In this document: positions 45,854 through 57,060 of the stretch, in pieces | Numbering within the stretch: position 1 is the first letter of the stretch | How the letters are laid out: the number at the start of each line of letters is the position of its first letter | Assembly (NCBI GenBank): GCA_009731375.1 | Contig: BJOX01000207.1 | Span: forward strand, 637,390 to 701,389 | Source: Paulinella micropora | Taxonomy: Eukaryota; Cercozoa; Imbricatea; Euglyphida | DNA length: 64,000 nt | Reading direction: 5' to 3' | The notes under the pieces: generated by a model | Database searches by the model: none | Told to the model about the DNA's origin: nothing | What the model saw: the letters and a program-made list of their open reading frames with translations, nothing else | Program-made: the position numbers and the translations under genes

Positions 45854-47060
45854 CCTGCGTGATCTTTCAGGGTGAGCAAATCCTCGGAACACTTTGAGAT
45901 GAGGAGGGGAAAGATCCCCTCCTGCAGCTGTGTTGTTGGGTGGGGTAAACCCGGAATTAAGTTACGATTCTCATCTAGAGCAAAGCACTTCATGGCCCAG
46001 AGCACTGAGTTTAACGTTGCCCCCGTCTTTCGCCCGTCACCCCTAATCGCGGCATAGCTCCTTCGGATCTGCCTTTTTCTGGCGCCAACCATCCTCCAAC
46101 CACTCCATCAGTGCACCAACGTCGGCAGAGGCGGAAGTCCCTTCTCGGTTTAGATGGAGTCTGTACTTCTTGTCTACTATGGCGGTAAGGGCTTTTCTGT
46201 CCTTTACAAGATCGTGAATGAATAGGAAGGGGTGCTTTGTAGCTGTAAGTAAGGTTTTGACCTGTTCGTCCGCAATGACATTGGCATCCATATGGAGTAA
46301 AGTCTGAAAGGCAATGTCCTGGATCTCATGATCAGCGGCGGTAGGCTTTTTTTGGTAGTTTTGTACCATGTCTTTGTACATATCATCGTACTCGCACGCC
46401 TCCTCCTCACTCAACCGATACTCTTCCGACACACACTGCCTAAACAAGCTAACTGCCGGACCTACTCTGTTCTTTCTCTGCCAGTCTGTGACTCTACTCG
46501 TTGTCTCTGTGTCTTTCGAGTGCGTGGAACACGACAAACAATCACAGTATCATATTGTGTCTCATATTTATCGCAAAAAATCCCCTCACACTCACCATCA
46601 AAGGCAGCATTCCATCTCACACGCACAGGCTTAGCATCAACAGTAGCAGAATCAGAAGCAGCAGTGTCATAAGCAGCATGCCAGTTAGAGACAGTTTTTT
46701 CACTAAGCAGGTTGAAAATGTTCTGTCTAGGGGCCCCGGGGATTTTGTGGATCGTAATCTATTCTAACCTTATAGAAAAGAGACTCGGTCAGTGGCACCT
46801 GGGCTGTGGGCAGTGGCTCATAAACAATTCCGGCTTCCCTGCCGTACGAAGGATCTTGTTCTCGCTGCTCTTGCACATAGATTGCGTTGTCAAGCTTCTA
46901 TTTTTTTTCAGCCCCGGCTTCATTACGAATTGTCTGTTTGGATCTGTCAGGTTTTTGTCCCAAACCTTCCTGTGCTTCCAAGATTGTCTTCTCTTCTTGG
47001 AAGGCATGAATGGCGCCTTCTCAACACTCGACAAAAAAAAGCTTAAAAAATTCCGACCGA
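45850..47060 (-). pseudogene. Minus-strand coding chain broken by stops and frameshifts
   Basis: Successive minus-strand frames have clear protein character but need several shifts to join. 46850-47030 reads AFQEEKTILEAQEGLGQKPD and, past an in-frame TAG, EPLPTAQVPLTESLFYKVRI. About 46495-46740 reads RQNIFNLLSEKTVSNWHAAY and VRVRWNAAFDGECEGIFCDK without an ATG. 46043-46537 (164 residues) contains YRLSEEEACEYDDMYKDMVQ and ALMEWLEDGWRQKKADPKEL. A last frame reaches about 45870 (LNSVLWAMKCFALDENRN). The order is consistent with one gene read right to left. No family is recognised; a retroelement Gag or a decayed host gene are both possible. Confidence 0.45.
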
Positions 47061-48120
47061 TAGGCAATCAAAAAAATTGAGGTCTGCCCTGGCCGGCCTG
47101 AACATTTTTTAGTGAAAAAAGACTCAAAACTACACAAACTCGAGGAAAAATCTCCTCCTAAACCAGAAGGCAGTTAAAAAAAATGTTTATATATTTAGAA
47201 AGTTCGCATCTTGAACTAGTGCCCACCAAATTTTTACACTCTCTTACCTTATAAAAAAGTAATTTCTTTTAATAAATACATATTACCGTTAATACCAGAA
47301 ATTAAATTCAAATTCAAAAGTATTTTTTTCTTTCCGTTCATACTAGTAGATCCAGATGTGCTCTTTATTGATACAATGAAAAAATGCGTGTAGAAAAAGG
47401 ACAAAAACTCAATCATCGGAGTAGNNNNNNNNNNGGGGATTTTGTGGATCATAATCTATTCTAACGTTATAGAAAAGAGACTCGGTCAGTGGCCCCTGGG
47501 TTGTCGGCAGTGGCTCATAAGCAACTCCGGTGTGCCTCGCGAACGAAGGATTTTGTTCTCGCTGCTCTTGCATGTATTAATAGATTGCGCTGTCAAGCTT
47601 CTATTTTTTTTTTCAGCCCTGGCTTCGTTACGAATTGTCTGTTCGGATGTGAGGGTTTTTGTCCCAACCTTCTTGCGCCTCCAAGATTTGCTTTTCTTCG
47701 TGGAAGGCATGAATGGCGCCCTCTCAACACTCGACAAAAAAAAGCTTAAATAATTCGATAGGCAAGCAAAAAAATTGAGATCTGTCCTAGCCCAGCCTGA
47801 ACATTTTTTAGTGAACTTGAAAAAGATCCAAAACTACACAAACTCCAGGAAAAGTCTTCTCCTAAACCCTGAAGACCGTGTAAAAAAAGATTTATATATT
47901 TAGAAAGCTCGCATCTTGAACTGGTCCCCCACCAATTTTTTAAACACTCTTACCTTATTGAAATAAAAGTAATTTCTTTTAATAAATACATATTACCGCT
48001 AACACTAGAAATTGAATTCAAATTCAAAAGTAATTTTTTCTCGTGGGAAACAGATTCAGATGTGCTCTTTACAATAAACTTGAAAGGCGAGTAGAAAAAG
48101 GACAAAAACTCAATGAGTAG
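46735..48120. repeat. 690-bp tandem duplication joined by a gap
   Basis: 46735-47424 and 47435-48120 are homologous throughout (for example GGGGATTTTGTGGATC and TAATAAATACATATTACCG in both) with scattered differences and indels. They are separated by 10 N bases (47425-47434). Both copies encode related minus-strand sequence (SLFYKVRIDYDPQNP and SLFYNVRIDYDPQNP). Confidence 0.85.
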
Positions 48121-48844
48121 ATTTTGCCTCCGTTTTCATAGTCACTAATGAACACAGAATTACCGTATGATATGTTATTTAATATTGTAACGGACTCGTG
48201 ACGGTACTGATGATTGGCGGATCAAGTTCAGAGTATCAGTGAATTTACTGCAGCAGGCGGTTGAGCGATCAATACTCAACTCAGTTTACTGCAGTGAACT
48301 TCATGAATTGGCCATGGACTGATACCGTGACACTAAAATACTACTAAGCTTACAAGCCGGGCCGCCGCAGTTGTCGGAGTCGGAGGCTGAACTTGTGACT
48401 GACAGCCTCTGACCATAATAGTGAAGTTCACTCGACTAAAAACTTGAACCGGGGCGCAGGCTGATGCCACGGTTGAACACTATGATCCTGATTCTCAATG
48501 CATGCATTGAAATTTCAATGCAATGCATTGACATTTCAATGCATGCATTGAAATTTCAATGCATTGACATTTCAATGCACTGGAAATGTGTATCAATGCA
48601 TGCATTGAAATTTCAATGCAGTACAGAACTTGCAGGACCCCACCTTCTGCCTGGGTCCTCGCCTGTGCCATAACCATCGATTGCGATGAGCAAACAGTCG
48701 CGAGGAAAGGATAACAAAGGGGAAGGAAGAGAAAGGGGCAGAAAATTGAATGTGTACTTATGCACAAGCAGTGCTGTTTTCTTTTTTGGGGGTTATGTCC
48801 TTTGTGATCACATGTGATGTAGTGTGTGTGTGTGCCTTTTACAG
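48121..48844. other. AT-rich intergenic sequence with palindromes
   Basis: No gene is seen apart from the palindrome cluster at 48497-48622. The 3' end is T/G-rich and finishes in CTTTTACAG, the acceptor of the next exon. Confidence 0.55.
48497..48622. repeat. Cluster of a 20-bp perfect palindrome
   Basis: TGCATTGAAATTTCAATGCA, its own reverse complement, occurs at 48503-48522, 48544-48563 and 48601-48620. Partial copies (TGCATTGACATTTCAATGCA) lie between them. A compact array of a 20-bp palindrome could be a protein-binding cluster or a small satellite. Confidence 0.9.
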
Positions 48845-49108
48845 AGCGGGGCCGTTTCTACCGCGCGATCCTGCCTGCATGGGTAGACTTGAAGTCCAAC
48901 CCGGCCCAAAGGATCGCGACAAACCTGCTGGCGTGGGACCAGGGCAAGACTACAATGCCCGAAAAGAACTGGATGAGCTTCTTAGATCCGGTGCGCACGC
49001 GACTGCAACTAGCACATAACACATACATACGCACTTGCTGTTGGTACTCCTTTTGTTCTTGGTGCCTGATCTTGCTATATACATATACATATACACATAC
49101 ATATACAC

Positions 49109-49167
<59 letters not shown>

Positions 49168-49198
49168 CACACATACACACATACACATACACATACAC

Positions 49199-49296
<98 letters not shown>

Positions 49297-50167
49297 GCAT
49301 ATACATCTACATATACATCTACATGTACATATACATATACATATACATATACACATACATATACATATACATATGCACGGTTGTCTCTAGACCGAGCCCG
49401 AGCATCACTTCGTGCGCACCCTCGAACCGTTTCGCGTAGTGGCGCCGGCCCCACAGGCAACGCACATATCATATATATACGTACCTTGTTCTTACTCTTT
49501 TGCAGTTTATTTAACACTTCCTTTTTCGTATGCCTAAATGCATATTTTGGGCACAAAATTAAATGTGCAGAATAATAGACGATTCATCTTATTCACATGC
49601 TCAGATGATATTGTGTCGGGGTGCAGTTGGGCGGTGTGGACGTTCATGGAAAGCAGCTTCTATCTTCCATCCCAGATGAAACAGGAGCGGATAGCCAGAC
49701 ATTCTTTCCACGCCTTACCGTCAGCAAGAAGCAGGGCGAAGGTACCATCGCTGAGCACGTCTTGAAGAGAAGCTGAGCAGTCTCCTCATCCTATCTGCAT
49801 GTGTGCACCAACGTGCATAGTCTTTCATGGCGGTGCGAATGCGTTGCGTATCGAGGCCGCCAACCCCTACTATCTTGGTTCTTTCGCTTTCTTTTGCTTT
49901 TCCTTGCCTTTCCTTCTCAAAGGAAACTTTTTGCTTGATGCGTTGAGCAATTTCATGTTCTTGATGGAATCCGTTGCTACGTTCGCAGCCTCCTTCCACT
50001 CGCAAGCGAATGGGACGTATAAAAATTACCTGTTCCGCTTCTCGCCCACGCCGCCCTACAACATCCTGGCCATCTCTGGGCTGCTGCCTTTGCTCGGGGC
50101 GCCCCCCACCGATGTATCTGTTTGGCGACCTTTGGCCTTCAGCTCTGGTAACGTTTGTCTTCTCGCA

Positions 50168-50200
<33 letters not shown>

Positions 50201-50378
50201 TTGTGGCCCCCCCGCCCCTCCCCTTCTCTACCTCTCTCTTTTTCTGTAAGTCTGTCTTTCTTTTATTCTTTCCTTTCTCTGTCTTTCTTTCTCTGCGCTG
50301 TCTCTTTCTACACACACGCACAAAATGCACTTTCTCTTTCTCTCTCTTCCTCTTATATATATAACATTCTCTTTTGTG

Positions 50379-50410
<32 letters not shown>

Positions 50411-50807
50411 CTGTCTGTGTCATTCTCTGGTATGTCACTCAAAACAACCTTTCTAATTCCAAACTAATCTCTTGTGTACACTGATTTGTGCATGTACATA
50501 CTGATAAAATCTTTAATTTGGCGTGCATTTTCTGCCATGAATGGCGTGCAGGTTTGGCATTTCTCCCGAATGGCAGCCTAGCGATCGCACATGGCTCCTC
50601 CAGCACCATGTCTCGCCTGCTCGTGGTCGATTGTGATTCGCTCACACATTTTGTAAATACGTGTGCAAATGCTTATTTTTTGTTTTTCTTTTGCTTCTTG
50701 ATATGCTTCTAGTTTCTCCAGTCAATTAGTATCTTTAGGCTGTTTGCTTGCCTTTCTTGCAGGTGCCATACAGTGAATACGAGCGCTTCTTTATCAAGGA
50801 TGACTGA
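48845..50807 (+). CDS. GH130-like glycoside phosphorylase or hydrolase, multi-exon, 5' end not identified
   Basis: Exon-like blocks with consistent phases are 48845-48990 ([13 protein letters not shown] then [14 protein letters not shown]), 49391-49480 ([20 protein letters not shown]), one ending at 49877 ([18 protein letters not shown]), 49989-50147 ([20 protein letters not shown] then PPYNILAIS), 50552-50652 ([18 protein letters not shown]) and 50763-50807 ([14 protein letters not shown], stop). The series [42 protein letters not shown] and [15 protein letters not shown] matches, in order, the blades of GH130-type five-bladed propellers as I know them. These act on beta-mannosides and related glycans. 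The exon between 49480 and about 49820 is uncertain, and the N-terminal part with the catalytic acid is not found. The intron at 48991-49390 is mainly TACA/CATA repeat. Confidence 0.5.
49078..49377. repeat. (CATATA)n/(CACATA)n array inside an intron
   Basis: A 300-base TACATA repeat lies between the donor at 48991 and the acceptor at 49390. Tyr/Thr, Ile/Tyr and Cys/Ile frames across it are artefacts. Confidence 0.95.
49627..49776 (+). other. Alternative terminal exon or uncertain internal exon
   Basis: A 49-codon frame follows GGTGCAG and reads [20 protein letters not shown] then [20 protein letters not shown] before a TGA at 49774-49776. Its composition looks coding. It lies where the GH130-like gene lacks an exon, but its stop would end the protein early. 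It could be an alternative 3' end or part of another exon in a shifted frame. Confidence 0.35.
50148..50551. repeat. Intron dominated by TC repeat
   Basis: The intron of the GH130-like gene between 50147 and 50552 is mostly CTCT/TTTC polypyrimidine. Donor GTAACG, acceptor GCGTGCAG. Confidence 0.7.
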
Positions 50808-51134
50808 GATCAAAGTCATTTGCCTTAGCTGTTTGGCTCCGCCAGTCACAGGCTCCCAAATTTTCCCACCATTTTAGCCTTGGGTTGTTCTTGACACTAT
50901 ATGGTTCAATGAATAAGAGAATTACCGGTATAAACCCTTAAGTGTACGGTCCACTCGATCCACTTAAGTGGATCTAAATTTTATGAGTCAAAGTAAAGAG
51001 TATTTTTAGTTTATTTTTACTCGATTGAGCTCGCCGTTTACTTGCTAAGAAAAATTTATTTAGATTTACAGTTGTGAGCCAAGAAAACAATTTTATCTGA
51101 TGCATATGATGTGAAAATAGTTGATTTTGCAATG
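50808..51134. other. Intergenic sequence
   Basis: AT-rich sequence after the GH130-like stop. No gene is seen. Confidence 0.5.
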
Positions 51135-51749
51135 ATAATAACTTCATAAGGGATTATATTATTACTCCAATACTATTACTCCAATACCTAACCTGGAAGC
51201 ACTGAGTCCGAGTCTTCGTCAACTCTTCGGAATCTGTTAGATCTACTTTAATCAGCATATACAAAGCGCAACGTGGCTGCGCATTTCTTACCTTTATTAA
51301 ACTTCCTACCTGAACTTGCTCTGGAAAAAATCCTTTTGCGCTCCAGCAAATTCCTTTTTTGCCAGTATCAGCTCATAATTTTCCTCACTGGCTGTGATAT
51401 TTTCTCTTTCCAATCTAGCCTACTTACATTCTCTACAATACAACCTAAACCATTTCAACCTAAACCATCTCTCCACCACAAATAGTTTCTTTCAGAATTC
51501 TTTGTCTTCAGCACAGCGCAAATACCCTGGAAACACCCTGCCCTTTACCGAATTTACCAAGCCCTTAACCCAGCCCTTAGCCTTTAACCTTACAATCACC
51601 TAACCCTTACCAAGCCCTTAACCCAGCCCTTAGCCTTAACCTTACAATCACCCAACCCTTACCCTGTACTGAAACTAACCTTGGCAAAGGGGTGAGCACG
51701 GTCACTCGTGGTCCGGTAAACCCCTGTTATTAAATGACTATTCTCGAAA
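51135..51749. repeat. 615-bp dispersed repeat, copy 1
   Basis: Nearly identical to 54491-55106, starting ATAATAACTTCATAAGGG and ending GACTATTCTCGAAA. The right third has degenerate CCCTTAACCC-type words in an internal duplication (CAAGCCCTTAACCCAGCCC twice). No coding frame is supported. Confidence 0.9.
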
Positions 51750-52839
51750 ATATTTAATGTAATATACTTTAAAGTAGTTCTTTGAATTTGCTGCGCTACA
51801 TACGTTCAACCTACTACTATGTATTGAAAAGTAACAAACAAATTAAACACATACAACAAAATAGCATAGCACAAATTAGTATCATAATTGACAGATACAT
51901 CGAGATCACGTTGATGAATTTTAAATTTTCGAGAAATATATAGTAAATACACAACTACCTACGATAGAAGAAAAATGAAATAAAACTGAAACGACTCCAC
52001 TTGAACTAAGGAGATACATGAAAACAAAGAAGATGAAGTGAATAGAGAACCGTGGCACAAGAGGGGAAAACAAGAAAGAAGATGTGTGAAATGTTGAATA
52101 TTGGCTCACGTATGAGACTCGGACAAAAGACGAAGTTGTGCAAGTGATTTTCTAGGAAACAATAATTCGCTATGCACAGTCAGGATGGCACGAAAACTGT
52201 TACAATAGTACGATACGTTGGTACGGTAACTGCGTTTACTATTAGTAATTACTTTGCCACGGTGAGTGGGAAGTAATTTATTTGTATAGTTGAATGACAG
52301 TGTAGTTCCAGTAAATAAGTCTAAGTAACGGACGTAACTGTCTACATTGGTATTCAGGATTGGACAATAACCATTGTGTAATAAATAATTACAGTCGTGC
52401 GAACTTTATCATCAAGTTTCAGTTTCGTTATTACCTTTGAGTTTGTGAGTTCTGCTATCTACTTACTTGCGGATTAAAAAGTGTCGATTGGCATCGTGGC
52501 TTCTAACGGAGTCTCTCAGCAAATCGGAGTATAAAAGGTATTAGGAGTCCGTGAGTGACCGGTAATTACCTAATCAACGATTATGAGCTGCTGGGAAAAC
52601 GATTTTCGGCACCATGCGGTTAGCACGAGACAGTTTAAGTCTCAACATCGGTGTTCAGCGGAAACAAAAAGGATTTGCAAAGTTGCTATTATCAGATAGA
52701 GGAGTATGCATATCTTTAAGCAGTTAATGCTTTGCGGTTCATACAGAGGTTAGTAGGGTTCTTGGCGGTGAAGCCAAGTGTCCGGTCACTATTAATAAAG
52801 AGACAAGTCTGAATGCAGAGACAATCTTTAACCAGTCCA
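51750..52839. other. AT-rich intergenic sequence
   Basis: No supported frame, RNA gene or repeat was seen in these 1.1 kb between dispersed repeat copy 1 and the CAA-type array. Confidence 0.5.
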
Positions 52840-53110
52840 TATGTAGCAACAACAATAACAACAACAGCAGCAGCAGCAACAACAAAAACAAAAACAACAA
52901 CGACACCAACACTAACAACAACAAACAAACATCAAACAACAACAAGAACAATAACAACAACAAACAACAAATAACAACTAACAAAAACAAAAAACAACAG
53001 ACAACAACAGACAACAACAACAACAACAAACCACAACAAACAACAACCAACAACAACAACAACCAACAACAAAAACAACAACAACAATAACAACAATAAC
53101 AACAAACAAC

Positions 53111-53144
<34 letters not shown>

Positions 53145-53941
53145 ACAACCACAACGACAAACAACAATGAACAACAACAACAACAACAACAAACAAACAA
53201 ACAATCAACAAACAAACAAATACGGATTAACAAACTGACTAACAACAAACAAACAAACACGGATTGACAACAACGGACCAACAACAAACAAACAACAAAC
53301 AAACAAACAACAAACAACAATCAACAACCAACAACCAACAATCAATCGACGATCAACAATCATCAACAATCGACAATCAACAAGCAACAAGCAACAACCA
53401 ACAATCAACAATCAACAACCAAAAATCAACAATCAAAAACCAACAACCAACAACGAACAAGCAACAACCAACAATCAACAATCAACAAGCAACAAGCAAC
53501 AATCAACAACCAATAATCAACCATCAACAATCATCAACAACACAACAACCAAAACAAACAATAAACAACAACAACGACAACAAACAACAACGACAACAAC
53601 AACAAACAACAACAACACAACAACAACAACAACAAGCAACAACAACAACAACAACAAACAACAACAACAACAACAACAACAATGACGACGACGACAAACA
53701 ACAACAATAAACAACAACGACAACAACAACAAAAACAAACAAACAAACAAACAAACAAAAAACAAACAAACGTATACGGACTAACAAACGGACTAACAAC
53801 AAACAAACACGCACGGATTAACAACCATGGACTAACAACAAACAAACAACAAAGAACAACAACCAAACAACAACAAACAACAACAAATAAACAAACAACA
53901 AACAAACAAACATAAAACAAACAAACAACAAGCAAACAACA
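52840..53941. repeat. 1.1-kb CAA/CAAA satellite with higher-order blocks
   Basis: Almost the whole segment is built of CAA and CAAA words. Longer sub-blocks recur, such as ACGGATTAACAA and ACAAACAAACACGGATT (about 53222-53275 and 53775-53835) and CAATCAACAACCAACAA words (53310-53530). Gln/Asn and Val/Cys frames are repeat translations. Confidence 0.93.
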
Positions 53942-53962
53942 TAGCGTTGTCTATGTGACAAG

Positions 53963-54397
53963 TCGTTTCCGGTATTTTTTCATAGCGTTGTCTATGTGAC
54001 TTCAAGTTGGATTTTTTGTGACACTTTTCGAAAAAAAAATTCAAGTCACAAGTTTAAGTTTAAAGATTATTCAATAAATTGTTAATAAATTTGTTTTAGA
54101 ATCGTTTGCAGCAGCAAATGGAAGCTAAATTACGGGTTTCCTGTTGTTTCCGGTAGTTTGTCATAGCGTTGTCTATGTGACTTTAAGTTGATTTTTTTAT
54201 GAAATACTATATGATGATAAAGTTGAACTTTTTTTGAAAATATTTAATAATTTCATTCAAATATCATTTAAATTAATTAATAAATATAATTAAATTGATT
54301 TCGCATCATTTCCTTTGTTCTTCCGTTTCCTCTCTACTACGCTGTAGGAAGTTTGGTTCCAAAGGTACATGTACCTTTTGCCGAAATAGTTGTTATA
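53963..54397. repeat. 435-bp dispersed repeat, copy 1
   Basis: Near-identical to 61305-61744, with the same order of blocks (TCATAGCGTTGTCTATG, TTTGCAGCAGCAAATGGAAG, GGTACATGTACCTTTTGCC). The ends are AT-rich and no frame is present. GGTACATGTACC is a perfect palindrome near the right end. Confidence 0.88.
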
Positions 54398-54490
54398 TCC
54401 AAGCCTATCTAACCTTGCCAAATAACTACTTACCTAAGCCCTTTTCCCACTTGCCCTGCAGGCTCCCGGTCTGACTAACCGGGGGGACTA

Positions 54491-55106
54491 ATAATAACTT
54501 CATAAGGGACTATATTATAACTCCAATACTATTATTCCAATACCTAACCTGGAAGCACTGAGTCCGAGTCTTCGTCAACTCTTCGGAATCTGTTAGATCT
54601 ACTTTAATCAGCATATACAAAGCGCAACGTGGCTGCGCATTTCTTACCTTTATTAAACTTCTTACCTGAGCTTGCTCTGGAAAAAATCCTTTTGCGCTCC
54701 AGCAAATTCCTTTTTTGCCCGTATCAGCTCATAATTTTCCTCACTGGCTGTGATATTTTCTCTTTCCAATCTAGCCTACTTACATTCTTTACAATACAAC
54801 CTAAACCATTTCAACCTAAACCATCTCTCCACCACAGATAGTTTCCTTCAGAATTCTTTGTCTTCAGCACAGCGCAAATACCCTGGAAACACCCTGCCCT
54901 TTACCGAATTTACCAAGCCCTTAACCCAGCCCTTAGCCTTTAACCTTACAATCACCCAACCCTTACCAAGCCCGTAACCCAGCCCTTAGCCTTTAACCTT
55001 ACAATCACCCAACCCTTACCCTCTACTGAAATTAACCTTGGCAAAGGGGTGAGCACGGTCACTCGTGGTCCGGTAAACCCCTGTTATTAAATGACTATTC
55101 TCGAAA
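54491..55106. repeat. 615-bp dispersed repeat, copy 2
   Basis: Direct repeat of 51135-51749. The two copies bracket 2.7 kb that includes the CAA array and the 435-bp repeat, in the manner of LTRs of a non-autonomous element. No PBS or PPT was identified. Confidence 0.88.
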
Positions 55107-55502
55107 GTTACATACGCATCCTTGTCCCTTCTTAGGGTTCGGGATTCGACACGCCTCCACCACCAGGCCGCCTACTATGAGAAATCATAGCAGAGACAAT
55201 CAACTGCCCTCTTCCTTTATGTGCGTGAATGTGTGCGTACGTGTGTGTACGTGTCTCTCGAAGGACCCCCCTACACTGTGACGCTTCGTTTCGTTGATTG
55301 GGGAGAAGTGAACGCCGTTGCTCCTGCCCCTTGCCCACTACTGGTTGCGTCAGCTAACCCAGACTCCGTTTGGATCCAACGACCTCCTTCATCTCAATGC
55401 ATTNNNNNNNNNNGCCCCACACACCATGCCAGTCACAGCAGCAGCCCAACCATTCCGGACATGAGCTAAAAGGACAGGAAAATTTTGTATGTCCTGCAGA
55501 TG
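55107..55502. other. Unique sequence with a 10-base gap
   Basis: No supported gene; N bases occupy 55404-55413. Confidence 0.5.
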
Positions 55503-56485
55503 TCATATGCCATCCGCTGTAGTCTCGCAGTCAACCACAAAGAATTGGACGAGCATGACATAAATTACATCTTGCTGGTCGGTTTGGTCAACAAAGGCAC
55601 GGGTGTCAAACCTCATGTTTTGCACAAAAAGAAACCTCGCCCTCCGCATGATTTTACCCCCCACACCGTGAATTCTCATCCACATGGTTTTGCACACAAC
55701 AACCCCTCTGTACCGGAATTTTGTTGTGAAATTGGGGCCTGACATGCTCTGCAGCTGCCCAACCAACCAAGCCTTTAGCTGTGCTCGAGACATAGCAACC
55801 GTATCAGAACGAGACAACACAGCATGAACAGGACTCACCCATGCATGACATTTCAATTGCTTGCAACATACAGATTTTATCTCATGCACAAGCTCTCTGA
55901 AACACATGCCAAGCAGCTGCTTGCGCGAGCCTGGCCTCACCTGTTTGGGCTGTCCTTTCCTGCGCTTAACATATATGTATGAACGCAAAGGGTCTTTGCG
56001 TGCACGCGCAACATGGGACACAGGCAAACCAAGGACCTTATACAGAGGCTCATTGCTCAACTGCCAGTCATGCTGCCCTCTGGGAGTTGCCTTGCGCTCT
56101 TCCTGACACATAATTCACAAAAGGGAAGAGTGAGTAAGGAAAGATAGAAAGTAAGAAAACAAGAAAGCAAGCAAGCAGGAAAGAGAAAAGAAAGAAAGAA
56201 AACCAGAAGAGACTCGTGAAAGCCATCCCAGTTGCAGTCGTCTGTTACATTCTCGGTCTCAGTCATACAGCTCTCTTCCTTGGGTGATTGCCTAGGCGTC
56301 TCGGTTGTTCTCAGACTGCCCTCGCAGTCCTCCTCTTCATCACCGGTGCCCAGCAAGGTCGCCCAATCACCATACACACGGCTCGGAACCCCAACGGTTT
56401 GTGCAGTTAAAGTAGAAGTGTGTGTGCCTTCTTCGTCGTCTGAGACCAGGGCTGCTAACCAGCCCTGCATCTCTTCCTTAGCCAT
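55503..56485 (-). CDS. Two-exon minus-strand gene, unknown function
   Basis: Exon 1 runs from the ATG at 56485 to about 56253 (MAKEEMQGWLAALVSDDEEG, acidic and Thr/Ser-rich, ending CMTETEN). Intron 56252-56112 has donor GTAACA and acceptor TGTGTCAG. Exon 2 continues in phase from 56111 (EERKATPRGQHDWQLSNEPL), with a basic middle (YIYVKRRKGQPKQVRPGSRK) and a Cys/His-containing region (CCKQLKCHAWVSPVHAVLS), to a stop at 55503. The last 70 residues have lower coding quality, so the true end may be a splice site nearer 55740. No family is recognised. The product would be about 275 residues. Confidence 0.5.
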
Positions 56486-56516
56486 GTCAAGCAACGTACC
56501 AGTACCTAAGAAGAGT

Positions 56517-56855
56517 AAGAACAGTGCAGCATATTCATTTTCCGACACACGGTGGTTCAAAAGGAATTTTCAAAGTGTAACCACAAGATAAACACACATA
56601 AAACGAAACTAAAAAAAGACTCCCAAAGAAAAAGGTGTACAGTTTGGGAACATGCTATCATGTTGATATTTTTGCTGCAGGTTTTTAAGAACAGTGCAGC
56701 ATATTCATTTTCCGACACACGGTTCACAAGGAATTTTCAAAGTGTAACCATAAGATAAACACACATAAAACGAAACTTAAAAAAAGACGCCCAAAGAAAA
56801 AGGTGTACAGTGTGGGAATATGCTATCATGTTGATATTTTTGCTGCAGGTTTTTA
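56517..56855. repeat. 172-bp tandem duplication spanning a possible exon and intron
   Basis: The unit starting AAGAACAGTGCAGCATATTC occurs at about 56517-56686 and 56689-56855. On the plus strand each copy could encode KNSAAYSFSDTR and NFQS followed by a GTAACC donor and end in TTTGCTGCAG, an acceptor. The tandem copy would thus be an exon-intron duplication at the 5' end of the coiled-coil gene. Confidence 0.8.
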
Positions 56856-57060
56856 CAACTGGTTGCCCACATTCCCCAGCTGCGTCCCAAGGTTGGTTCA
56901 TCTTCAACCAACGTTTTGCATCTGCCATTTTTACCTGTCCGGCCAAAAAAAAATTTGGCGGACAGAGCCTCCGCCACTGCAAACTTTGACTCAGTTCAAA
57001 AAGGGAGGTTTTGAAAGGGGGTTGTCGAACCATGCAACGTCACAATCCAACTCAAAGGGA

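Noticed and set aside
51500-51680. Telomere-like CCCTTAACCC words as an interstitial telomere
   Set aside because: The words are irregular, belong to a dispersed 615-bp repeat, and do not form a uniform telomere array.
52739-53935. Val/Cys/Leu-rich minus-strand and Gln/Asn/Thr plus-strand frames
   Set aside because: Translations of the CAA/CAAA satellite.
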